Positions 41,737 to 49,707 of a stretch of DNA of 64,000 nt are shown here, piece after piece. This stretch comes from Sinanaerobacter chloroacetimidivorans (GTDB lineage Bacteria; Bacillota; Clostridia; Peptostreptococcales; Anaerovoracaceae). Numbering within the stretch: position 1 is the stretch's first letter; each line of letters begins with the position of its first letter. The stretch covers positions 140,752 through 204,751 of the forward strand of contig NZ_JAGSND010000008.1 of assembly GCF_018128545.1 (NCBI RefSeq), in the 5' to 3' direction. A program made the translations under genes and the position numbers. A model generated the notes under the pieces. The model worked only from the letters and a program-made list of their open reading frames with translations. It searched no databases and was not told the origin of the DNA.

Positions 41737-44088
41737 ATGAAATCGGTAATCAAAAGAGATGGAACCCAGGTAACGTTTCACAGCGAAAAAATAAAAACTG
41801 CCATTGAGAACGCCATGCAGGAAACCAAAATCGGAATCAATGAAAAGCTCGCCGGTGATATTGCTGCAGCGATAGAAAAACAAGTGGAAAAATCGGAAAG
41901 GACCATTCATGTTGAGGACCTTCAGGACTTGGTTGAAGATTATCTGATGGCAAGTGACCGGAAAGATGCCGCCAAGAAGTTTATTATCTACCGTTATGAA
42001 AGAGATAAAACCAGGGATGCCAGAAAGAGACGTGACGGAAGGATCATCTCTGATGAGTTTGTAAGTAAATATAAGCATGCACCATCACCCATGAGTCAGT
42101 TGGGCAGCTTTGTCTATTATAGAACCTATTCTCGTTGGATCTCGGAGGAAATGAGAAGAGAATACTGGTGGGAGACCGTCAGGAGGTCTGTAGAATACAA
42201 CTGCAGCCTCGTACCTACCTCAAAGGAGGAAGCGGAAAAGCTATATAAAAATATTTTTGAGCTGAAACAATTCTTATCAGGCAGAACTTTCTGGGTAGGA
42301 AGTACTGATGTTTCCAAATATTATCCCATGTCCAACTATAACTGCTCCTTTCAGGTTATCGACAGCTTTGCGGCGTTTCGCGACATATTCTACCTGCTTA
42401 TGGTGGGATCCGGAGTCGGCGTACGTGTTTTAAAGTCTGATGTGGAAAAGCTTCCGCCTGTACGAACGGATGTGGAAATCATTCATGAATCCTATACACC
42501 GATGCTGAGAACCTTGAGACAGGACAGTACCTCCCTGGAGTTCACCCATAACGATACGGTGAAAATAACCATAGGAGACAGCAAGGAAGGCTGGGTCCAG
42601 TCCATGGACTATTTCCTGAAAGCCCTTTACAGTACGGAGTATCGTAAGATCAAGACCATCATCTTGAATTATGATCATGTAAGGTCAAAGGGAGAGAAGC
42701 TGAAGACCTTCGGCGGAACCGCCAGCGGGCATTCCAGCATGAAGAATATGTTTATTAAAATAAATAAAGTCATTGAAAAAGCAAAATGCAGAAGCACCAC
42801 GAGTAAAGTAAAGCTGAAACCCATCGACTGTCTGGATATTGCTAATATTATCGGTGAAAATGTTGTAGTGGGCGGTGTCCGCAGAACGGCTGAGATCGTA
42901 CTGATCGATCAGGATGATAAAGAAGCTATCCAGGCGAAAAGTGAATTATATAAAAAAGTGGATGAAAAATGGGTAATCGACAGTGAAATCTCCCATAGGC
43001 AAATGAGCAATAACTCTATCTTCTATCAAAGAAAGCCTACCAGGCAGGAACTCCATTGGCATTTACAGCAGATGAGATATTCCGGTGAACCCGGCTGGGT
43101 AAATGAAGAGGCCGGCGCCAAACGAAGACCTGATTTTAAGGGAGTAAATCCGTGTGCGGAGATATTGCTGGATTCCAAAGGTCTATGCAATCTTACCACG
43201 GTAAACGTGATGGCTTTTGTAATCGATGGAAAGCTGGATTATGCAGGCCTTATGGAGGCTCAGCGGCTTTCGGCCAGAGCCGGTTACCGAATGACCTGCA
43301 CAGAACTGGAAATCCCCGAATGGAATGCGGTACAGCAAAGAGATAAGCTCCTGGGCTGCTCTCTGACCGGATGGCAGGATATGGTAAATGCTTTGCAGTT
43401 GGATCAGGAAGGGCAGGAAAAACTGCTTCTGGATCTGAAACAGACTGCTCGTCACGCGGCATCGGAATATGCCAAGGAGTTAGGGCAGGCGGAGCCGCTG
43501 CTCATAACCACCATTAAGCCGGAGGGTACCCTAAGTCTGCTGCCTGTGGTTTCAAGCGGTGTCCATTTTTCACATGCGCCGTATTACGTAAGAAGAGTCA
43601 GAATCAGCAGTGATGATCCCCTGACAAAGGTTTGTGAGGAGCTTGGATATCCGGTTTACCCGGAAGTCGGACAGGATCACGACACCTGCGTTACCAAGGT
43701 GGTTGAATTTCCGGTAAAAGCACCGGAAGGCAAATTTAAGAGTGATGTCAGTGCCATTGAACAGCTGGAAATTTACAAAATGTTTATGAATCATTATGTA
43801 GAGCATAATTGCTCGATAACCGTTCATGTCAGAGATGATGAATGGGATGCTGTTGAACAATGGGTTTGGGATCATTGGGATGATATCGTTGCCTTGTCAT
43901 TCCTCTCATTTGAAGATAATTTCTATGAACTTCTGCCCTTTGAAGCAATCTCGGAAAAGGAGTATCATAAGAGAGCTGAGGCTATGAAGTCCTTTATTCC
44001 ATCCCTGATCTCAAAATACGAGAAAGAAGAAGTGGATTACGACATCGGAAATGAAGGCTGTGAAGGAGGCGTTTGCCCGATTCGGTAA
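41737..44088 (+). CDS. nrdJ: Adenosylcobalamin-dependent ribonucleoside-triphosphate reductase (class II)
   Basis: This enzyme makes deoxyribonucleotides with an adenosylcobalamin radical. The 783-residue protein has an N-terminal ATP-cone-like domain (KRDGTQVTFHSEKIKTAIENA, key part VTFHSEKI), YNCSFQVIDSFAAFRDIFYLL, VGSGVGVRVLKSD, the active-site NPCAEILL, and a C-terminal redox pair CEGGVCP like that of the Lactobacillus leichmannii enzyme. It is a monomeric-type class II reductase and works with or without oxygen. It ties cell growth to cobalamin supply (see cobO). GGGAGGTAAGG precedes the ATG. It is a single gene ended by its own terminator. Confidence 0.94.
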   Translation: MKSVIKRDGTQVTFHSEKIKTAIENAMQETKIGINEKLAGDIAAAIEKQVEKSERTIHVEDLQDLVEDYLMASDRKDAAKKFIIYRYERDKTRDARKRRDGRIISDEFVSKYKHAPSPMSQLGSFVYYRTYSRWISEEMRREYWWETVRRSVEYNCSLVPTSKEEAEKLYKNIFELKQFLSGRTFWVGSTDVSKYYPMSNYNCSFQVIDSFAAFRDIFYLLMVGSGVGVRVLKSDVEKLPPVRTDVEIIHESYTPMLRTLRQDSTSLEFTHNDTVKITIGDSKEGWVQSMDYFLKALYSTEYRKIKTIILNYDHVRSKGEKLKTFGGTASGHSSMKNMFIKINKVIEKAKCRSTTSKVKLKPIDCLDIANIIGENVVVGGVRRTAEIVLIDQDDKEAIQAKSELYKKVDEKWVIDSEISHRQMSNNSIFYQRKPTRQELHWHLQQMRYSGEPGWVNEEAGAKRRPDFKGVNPCAEILLDSKGLCNLTTVNVMAFVIDGKLDYAGLMEAQRLSARAGYRMTCTELEIPEWNAVQQRDKLLGCSLTGWQDMVNALQLDQEGQEKLLLDLKQTARHAASEYAKELGQAEPLLITTIKPEGTLSLLPVVSSGVHFSHAPYYVRRVRISSDDPLTKVCEELGYPVYPEVGQDHDTCVTKVVEFPVKAPEGKFKSDVSAIEQLEIYKMFMNHYVEHNCSITVHVRDDEWDAVEQWVWDHWDDIVALSFLSFEDNFYELLPFEAISEKEYHKRAEAMKSFIPSLISKYEKEEVDYDIGNEGCEGGVCPIR

Positions 44089-44173
44089 CCCCAAATCTAT
44101 AGTTCTGTATTTCCAGTTGTATAAATACAAAATAGATAGCCGGTATACAAAAATCAAATATTGAATAAAGACC

Positions 44174-44208
44174 ACGGGTAATGCGGATATGTATTGCCCG
44201 TATTTTTT
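44174..44208 (+). terminator. Terminator after nrdJ
   Basis: ACGGGTAAT and ATTGCCCGT pair over 9 positions (one G-U) around ten bases, then six T. Confidence 0.82.
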
Positions 44209-44255
44209 ATTGAATATGAGAACTGCTCGACTGACACACGGTGCTGTGAGAGGCC

Positions 44256-44290
44256 GGGAAATTTGAATATCTATATTATTCAAATTTCCC
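44256..44290. repeat. Perfect 14-bp inverted repeat between nrdJ and the permease gene
   Basis: GGGAAATTTGAATA and TATTCAAATTTCCC enclose TCTATAT. No T-run follows on either strand. The 8-mer CTGCTCGA occurs on both sides (44223-44230 and 44293-44300). It may end the minus-strand operon or be a relic of a small mobile repeat. Confidence 0.7.
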
Positions 44291-44333
44291 TCCTGCTCGA
44301 TTTGATTATTTTTTATTACCAGCTCTAATATTC

Positions 44334-45758
44334 TTAGCCTATTTCGTTTGATTGACCTCTTAATTCTTCATCTGATAATTCATTAAACCGGCCTTTTCTT
44401 TGTAAGTACATTCCCACAGCAACCAAAATAATGAAAGTCGGAATTCCAAAAACTGCAGTCATCCTGCTGTTTTTGTCAATAATCGTTCCTGCTATTGTGC
44501 AAATACAAACAAAGGCTGTGAGAATGGGTCCAAACGGATACCACTTTGCTTTAAATTTCAATGTGTCGAGGTTGATTCCTCTTTTTGTCAGCCATCCTCT
44601 GAATCTGTAATGACTTAGTGATATCCCTAGCCAGGAGAAAACTGTTGCCAAACCTGATGCAGAGACCAGAATAATATAAACCTGATCTGCACCCATAAAA
44701 TTCGTTAGAAAAGCAAAACCTCCCAAGGAAGCTGACAGAAGAACTGCGGGAACTGGAACACCCCTTGAATTTACCTTTATAAAAACTCTTGGCGCCTTTC
44801 CTTCAAGAGCGATAGAATAAAGCATTCGGCTCGAAGCATATAATCCCGAATTGGCACAGGATAATACGGCTGTGAGTACTACAAAATTCATAAGGGAATC
44901 GGCAAAAGGTATACCGGCGTACTTAAATATTACAGTAAACGGGCTTACTAATACGGAAGCATCTTTATATGGCAGCAAAGCCCCCATTACAAAGATAGCG
45001 CCTACATAAAAGAGTAGGATTCTCCAAAATACAGTTTTGACTGCTTTCGGAATATTTTTTTCAGGTTCGGCACTTTCTCCACCTGCGATTCCAATGATTT
45101 CTGTACCCAGAAAGGCATAGACCGCAGTAAACATGCAAGCGATCACTCCTATAAAGCCATTCGGAAATAAGCCTCCGTATGCTGTAAAGTTGCTAAGACC
45201 TGTTTTGGGAGGATTACCGACAACGCCGGCGATCATAAGTATGCCGACTATAATAAAGATTATCACAGCCAATATTTTTAAGCTGGCGAACCAGTATTCC
45301 GTTTCTCCATATGCCCTGGCGCTAAATAGATTAATCACAAGAAGGATAGCGCAGAATAAAATGCTCCAAATAACCATTGGTACTGTCGGGAACCAGTAGG
45401 ACATGAGAATTGCAGCGACCACAATTTCTATTCCTGTTACGATTGCCCAGCTAAACCAGTAGTTCCAACCAATCGCGAATCCAAATGCCGGGTTTACGTA
45501 TTTCGAACTGTATGTAGAGAAGGATCCTGATATGGGAAGATAAACCGACATTTCACCAAGACTGTTTATCATAAAGTAAACCATGATACCGATTATTGTA
45601 TATGCTAACATAGCACCGAAACCACCGGCTACGTTTAATGTATTTCCCGTCGCGAGGAACAATCCGTCACCAATGCATCCTCCTATGGCAATCATAATAA
45701 GGTGCCTGCTCTTTAGGCCTCTTTTTAATGTGTTCTCATCTAAATTTTTATCGGTCAT
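44334..45758 (-). CDS. APC-superfamily amino acid permease
   Basis: A 474-residue permease with 12 predicted helices and the amino acid transporter (AAT) signature near the start: LIMIAIGGCIGDGLFLATG and GAMLAYTIIGIMVYFMINSLGEM. The motif ESAEPEKNIPKAVKTVFWRI after helix 6 is also typical. It closes the operon AGCS symporter, cyclase, decarboxylase, permease, and could import the decarboxylase substrate or exchange it for the amine product. AGGAGGTAAT lies 8 bases before the ATG, 27 bases after the decarboxylase gene. Confidence 0.9.
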   Translation of the reverse strand: MTDKNLDENTLKRGLKSRHLIMIAIGGCIGDGLFLATGNTLNVAGGFGAMLAYTIIGIMVYFMINSLGEMSVYLPISGSFSTYSSKYVNPAFGFAIGWNYWFSWAIVTGIEIVVAAILMSYWFPTVPMVIWSILFCAILLVINLFSARAYGETEYWFASLKILAVIIFIIVGILMIAGVVGNPPKTGLSNFTAYGGLFPNGFIGVIACMFTAVYAFLGTEIIGIAGGESAEPEKNIPKAVKTVFWRILLFYVGAIFVMGALLPYKDASVLVSPFTVIFKYAGIPFADSLMNFVVLTAVLSCANSGLYASSRMLYSIALEGKAPRVFIKVNSRGVPVPAVLLSASLGGFAFLTNFMGADQVYIILVSASGLATVFSWLGISLSHYRFRGWLTKRGINLDTLKFKAKWYPFGPILTAFVCICTIAGTIIDKNSRMTAVFGIPTFIILVAVGMYLQRKGRFNELSDEELRGQSNEIG

Positions 45759-45785
45759 TCGCGTATTACCTCCTTAAAAATATAT

Positions 45786-47231
45786 TTACTCTGCACCTAC
45801 GATTACTTCTTCTAACGCATTGACACCAATTACTTTTTCTTTATTTTCTCGAAGTGTCTTTATATAAAGAAGCGTTTCTTTATCAAATTTTTCACCTGGA
45901 CATACAAGTGGAATACCTGGCGGATAAGGGATTACACTGGAAGCACAAATTAAGCCCGCAGCGTCTAAAAGAGGAACCCTTATTTTATCTTTTGGTATTT
46001 CATATAATGTTGACCTTCTAAAAGCTAAATGCTTATTAGCATCTTCTTTTTTACAGAGGTCTTTTTCGTTAGCGCTATTTTTATGCCTGCTTTCGCTAAT
46101 TTCTTTTAATGCTTTAACGAGTCGTTCAAGGTCTGCCTTGGTATTGCCGATTCCAGTCATACACATAACCAAATCTCCGGTGTAAAGCTCAATAAATATG
46201 TTATACTCAAGCAGCATATTTTCTAATTCGTCACCGGTGATTCCAATTCTTCCAAAACTGAAGTTAATTTTAGTCCAATCGATTCCTGGTACCTTGCCAA
46301 TAAATTCTAAGCCTTCAATTTTCTTTGCTTCTTCATAAAAATAATTGAGATGATCAACCCATTCTTTCATCAGCAAATGTCCGTGATTTTTCAGGATTCC
46401 TGCATTGATATCCAAGGAAGCCATGAGGATATAGGAAGGACTTGTACTTTCAATACATTGAAGCTTATCCTCAATCACATAGGGTGATATCCTGTCGGAA
46501 TTGAGGTTAAGAATTGCACTCTGGGTGTATGAAGCCAGTGTCTTATGAGTGCTGTTGATAACAATATCCGCACCTGACTCTTCTGCCGATTTCGGTAAGC
46601 CTTGAACACCGAATTTGCTGAACATCTTCAAATGCGCGCCATGAGCCTGATCAACAATCAGAATCTTGTTATATTTGTGAACGATTTCTGCTATGGTTTC
46701 AATATCGGAGCAAATACCATAATAGTTTGGACTTGGAAGGATGACTGCCTCGGCTTCCGGATTGTTTTTCAGAAGTGCTTCTATTTCTTCAGGAGGGATT
46801 GCTCCTGAAATACCATATTCCTGATTCAGTTCAGGATAAGCATAGATAGGCTGAATGTCTGCCAGCGTCAGCGCATTAAATACCGATTTATGACAGTTTC
46901 TGGCCATAATTAATTTTTTCCCTTTTGGAACTGAGGCTAAAATTGCTGCAATGATTCCTCCGCTTGTACCGTTAACAAGCAGATAAGATTTTTTTGAATC
47001 ATAAAGCTCTGCATATGCATCTTGGGCTTCTTGCAATATGCCCTCAGCCTGAAAAAGGTTATCCGCTCCGATAATTTCGGTAATATCGCAGTCCATATAG
47101 TTTTCTAGAAATTCATTGCAGCCAAACCTCTTATAAATTGCTGATCCTTTGTGGCCAGGCATATGAAATGAAATTGGATTCAACTTGGCATGACTAATTA
47201 AAAAGTCTTGAATGGGTGTCTTTATGCTCAT
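45786..47231 (-). CDS. PLP-dependent Orn/Lys/Arg decarboxylase family protein
   Basis: A 481-residue fold-type I enzyme of the short (Bacillus SpeA/YaaO-like) group. It shows SFHMPGHKGS near the start, VNGTSGGIIAAI, ARNCHKSVFNAL, VDQAHGAHL and INSTHKTLASYTQSA with the PLP-binding Lys. The C-terminal part ends PPGIPLVCPGE, typical of the family. It should decarboxylate a basic amino acid or relative to an amine; which one cannot be read. It lies between a cyclase and an amino acid permease under a sigma-54 promoter, so it may serve catabolism rather than polyamine synthesis. Confidence 0.88.
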   Translation of the reverse strand: MSIKTPIQDFLISHAKLNPISFHMPGHKGSAIYKRFGCNEFLENYMDCDITEIIGADNLFQAEGILQEAQDAYAELYDSKKSYLLVNGTSGGIIAAILASVPKGKKLIMARNCHKSVFNALTLADIQPIYAYPELNQEYGISGAIPPEEIEALLKNNPEAEAVILPSPNYYGICSDIETIAEIVHKYNKILIVDQAHGAHLKMFSKFGVQGLPKSAEESGADIVINSTHKTLASYTQSAILNLNSDRISPYVIEDKLQCIESTSPSYILMASLDINAGILKNHGHLLMKEWVDHLNYFYEEAKKIEGLEFIGKVPGIDWTKINFSFGRIGITGDELENMLLEYNIFIELYTGDLVMCMTGIGNTKADLERLVKALKEISESRHKNSANEKDLCKKEDANKHLAFRRSTLYEIPKDKIRVPLLDAAGLICASSVIPYPPGIPLVCPGEKFDKETLLYIKTLRENKEKVIGVNALEEVIVGAE

Positions 47232-47268
47232 GATTACTGATTACCTCCAAAAAGTATCGCTATTTCCG

Positions 47269-47913
47269 TTAGTCTAAAATTGCTATGGCTCTAATAGGAG
47301 AACCGTCCGCATCAATGTGCTTTAATGGTAATGCACAAAATATAAATAAATCACTTCCGACTAAATCCAAATTCATAAGATTTTCTATTACTACAATTTC
47401 ATTTTCCTTAAATAACCTTTTATGAATTGGTAAATTCTCGTCGGGAATTGGATCGATTCCAATTACATCCAGGCCAACTCCTTTTTTGTTACCTTTGATG
47501 AGAAAATCAACAACTTCATCATCGATGTAAGGATAATCTCCGAAATACTGTTCGGTGCCCCAATATTTATCCCAACCCAAACGGAAAAGAATAAATTCCG
47601 CTTGATCAGCCTTATCTTTGTTTTTGCTGATAGAATCCATGGTAATTCTCTGTCCTTCCTTTAAATCGGAACAGTCTACTACCAATGCCTTTCCGACAAA
47701 TTGAGTGATTGGAAACTGGTCGAGTGTTGTTCTGCCAGCAAATAAATGAGCGGGAGGATCCATATGTGTGCCGGTATGGGTATACATCGTCATTAATGTT
47801 TCCTTAAATCCATCGACTTCATATGAATTTGCCGGTTTAAACTTCGGACCTTCCGTTCCGGGATAAACAGGCATATCCTCTGAAATAAAATGTGTCAAAT
47901 CAATAACCTTCAT
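47269..47913 (-). CDS. Cyclase/kynurenine-formamidase-like hydrolase
   Basis: A 214-residue metal-dependent hydrolase with the family motif HTGTHMDPPAHLF, a start of the form IDLTHFISEDMPVYPGTEGP, and VGLDVIGIDPIP later. Members split arylformylamines (KynB), isatin or similar amides. In this operon it may open or deformylate an amino acid derivative brought in by the symporter before decarboxylation; that is inference from order. AGGAGGTAAT is 6 bases before the ATG. A GGCA-N8-TGCA-type site lies 35 bases upstream. Confidence 0.87.
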   Translation of the reverse strand: MKVIDLTHFISEDMPVYPGTEGPKFKPANSYEVDGFKETLMTMYTHTGTHMDPPAHLFAGRTTLDQFPITQFVGKALVVDCSDLKEGQRITMDSISKNKDKADQAEFILFRLGWDKYWGTEQYFGDYPYIDDEVVDFLIKGNKKGVGLDVIGIDPIPDENLPIHKRLFKENEIVVIENLMNLDLVGSDLFIFCALPLKHIDADGSPIRAIAILD

Positions 47914-47947
47914 AATATTACCTCCTTGATTTCATGATATAAAAATA

Positions 47948-47963
47948 GGCAAAAAATTCTGCA
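47948..47963. promoter_or_regulatory. Candidate activator site, cyclase upstream region
   Basis: GGCAAAAAATTCTGCA, preceded by AAAAATA and followed by CC, as at 49533. It shares 14 of 16 bases with that site. Confidence 0.55.
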
Positions 47964-47978
47964 CCCTGTCAAAAATTT

Positions 47979-49400
47979 TTACTGCTGAATTTTTTTCGCT
48001 TTCTTGGCCTCTCTTTCAGCTTTATCGATCGGCAGCTGCTCATTAAAATATTCCTTTTTCAACTGGGCGACCTTTCCACCGAGATACAATAATCCAATCA
48101 GATTTGGTATCATCATTAACCCATTTGTAGTATCCGCCAAATCCCATACGAAACCAAGTGTACTGACAGATCCTATAAGAATCATGATCAGCCACAGAAC
48201 CTTTACATAGGGTTTGCTTTTCTCTCCAAAGAAGAATTCCACAGCTTTTTCTGCGTAATAATACCAAGTAATAAGACACGAATAACCAAACAGGAATACT
48301 GAAGCCAGAACGATCATACCGCCAAAATTTCCAGGAAGCATTTTATCGAATGCAGCCATGGTGAGTGCAGAACCGGAAAGACTCTCGCCGACATTCCACA
48401 ATCCGGAAAGTATAATCGTCAGTCCTGTTACAGTACAAACCAGCAGCGTATCAATGCAAAGTTCAACCGGAGCCCATATAGCCTGCTGGCAGGGATGTTC
48501 AACCCTGGCGCTTGAATGCACGATTGCCCCTGAACCCAATCCGGCTTCATTAGAAAAGATACCTCGTGCCATTCCATATCGCATGATTACCCAGACAGAA
48601 GTGCCTGCAGCGCCTCCTAATCCGGATTGAGGATTAAATGCCGCCTCGAAAATCTGTCCAAATGCGGAAGGTACTTCCGGCAAATGAAGAAATATAATCA
48701 CAAGCCCGGACAGTATGTAAATTGCACCCATAAACGGAGATATCACTTCGCATACCTTTCCGATGCTCTTGATTCCGCCAAAAATAACAATACCAGTCAT
48801 TACGGCCAATATGATCCCCAACACAATGGCAGGCGTATCAATTTTTTCCATAAATGCAGTAGTTATCGTGTTGGTATCTACGACAGCAGAAATAACAAAT
48901 GCGGCAGGTATTGTAAGTATTGAGAAGATTATTCCAAGCCACTTCTGTCCCATCCCGTCTCTTAGATAATACATTGGACCGCCTGACATATTTCCATCCT
49001 TATCAGCAACTCTATATCTGATCCCAAGTGTAATTTCAGAAAACTTCGTTGCCATACCTATCAATGCCGCAATCCACATCCAAAACAATGCGCCGGGTCC
49101 GCCCATTACAAGCGCTGTGGCAACACCTGCAACGTTTCCGGATCCGACAACTGCAGCCACTGCAGTCATTGCAGCTTGGAACGATGTAATATCTCCTTCT
49201 CCTTTCTGCTGAGCTTCTTCCCGGTATTTTTTCGAAAAAGCTCTTCCAAGAGTTCTGCGAACAATGAATCTTATGTGTGTAAATTGTGGAAATCCCAGCC
49301 TGATCCCCAGATAAATACCTGTACCAAGTAGTAGAATAATTCCTGGCGGTCCCCATACGAAGCTATTTATTGCACCATTCAACTTTAAAATACTATCCAT
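47979..49400 (-). CDS. Sodium:alanine symporter (AGCS family)
   Basis: A 473-residue Na+-coupled amino acid transporter. It has GPPGIILLLGTGIYLGIRLGFPQ, AMTAVAAVVGSGNVAGVATA (the signature region), GGPMYYLRDG, and FSNEAGLGSGAIVHSSA, all standard for AGCS. It is the first gene of the sigma-54-linked operon, with a GGAGG site 8 bases before the ATG, so it is the main uptake system of the unit. Substrates in the family are alanine, glycine and similar small amino acids. A 65-base gap holding an activator-like site separates it from the cyclase. Confidence 0.92.
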   Translation of the reverse strand: MDSILKLNGAINSFVWGPPGIILLLGTGIYLGIRLGFPQFTHIRFIVRRTLGRAFSKKYREEAQQKGEGDITSFQAAMTAVAAVVGSGNVAGVATALVMGGPGALFWMWIAALIGMATKFSEITLGIRYRVADKDGNMSGGPMYYLRDGMGQKWLGIIFSILTIPAAFVISAVVDTNTITTAFMEKIDTPAIVLGIILAVMTGIVIFGGIKSIGKVCEVISPFMGAIYILSGLVIIFLHLPEVPSAFGQIFEAAFNPQSGLGGAAGTSVWVIMRYGMARGIFSNEAGLGSGAIVHSSARVEHPCQQAIWAPVELCIDTLLVCTVTGLTIILSGLWNVGESLSGSALTMAAFDKMLPGNFGGMIVLASVFLFGYSCLITWYYYAEKAVEFFFGEKSKPYVKVLWLIMILIGSVSTLGFVWDLADTTNGLMMIPNLIGLLYLGGKVAQLKKEYFNEQLPIDKAEREAKKAKKIQQ

Positions 49401-49424
49401 TATGTTTCCTCCTTGATTTATTTA

Positions 49425-49438
49425 GGTAAGCGCTTACT
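49425..49438. promoter_or_regulatory. cre-like palindrome downstream of the sigma-54 promoter
   Basis: GGTAAGCGCTTACT contains the perfect palindrome GTAAGCGCTTAC and matches the CcpA cre consensus in all but the outermost bases. It lies between the predicted transcription start and the AGCS ATG, where a bound repressor would block elongation. Confidence 0.55.
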
Positions 49439-49452
49439 TGCAAAAATATTTT

Positions 49453-49468
49453 TGCATATTCTATGCCA
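49453..49468 (-). promoter_or_regulatory. Sigma-54 promoter of the AGCS-cyclase-decarboxylase-permease operon
   Basis: On the minus strand TGGCATAGAATATGCA has GG and GC exactly ten bases apart, as in the -24/-12 consensus TGGCACG-N4-TTGC. Transcription would start about 40 bases before the AGCS ATG. Confidence 0.75.
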
Positions 49469-49532
49469 ATGCTAATTTTTTTGAATTTTGTTACAATTTC
49501 ACAGATGAAGTGGGATTTCGATACAAAAAATA

Positions 49533-49567
49533 GGCAGAAAATTTTGCACCTCTGCAAAAAAATTTGC
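49533..49567. promoter_or_regulatory. Candidate upstream activator sites
   Basis: GGCAGAAAATTTTGCA (49533-49548) is near-palindromic, and TGCAAAAAAATTTGC (49553-49567) is a looser neighbour. They lie 65-115 bases upstream of the sigma-54 promoter, the usual place for an enhancer-binding protein. Confidence 0.6.
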
Positions 49568-49634
49568 TAATTAAAAATTGTGAAAGGAGTATTATAAGTA
49601 ATATAAAAGACTCGTAAAGAATCTTACTAATTTT

Positions 49635-49650
49635 GGCAGAAAATTTTGCA
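49635..49650. promoter_or_regulatory. Second exact copy of the activator site, upstream of the activator gene
   Basis: GGCAGAAAATTTTGCA is identical to 49533-49548 and lies about 60 bases before the activator ATG, which fits autoregulation. Its GG and GC are 11 bases apart, so it is not itself a sigma-54 promoter. Confidence 0.6.
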
Positions 49651-49707
49651 GGGTGTTATCAAGTGTGCTATATTAAATTAAATAAGATAAGGAGGGTTGG
49701 TGCTTCA

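Noticed and set aside
49635..49650. Sigma-54 promoter for the activator gene
   Set aside because: TGGCAG and TTGCA are present, but GG and GC are 11 bases apart rather than 10, and the sequence exactly repeats the 49533 activator site.
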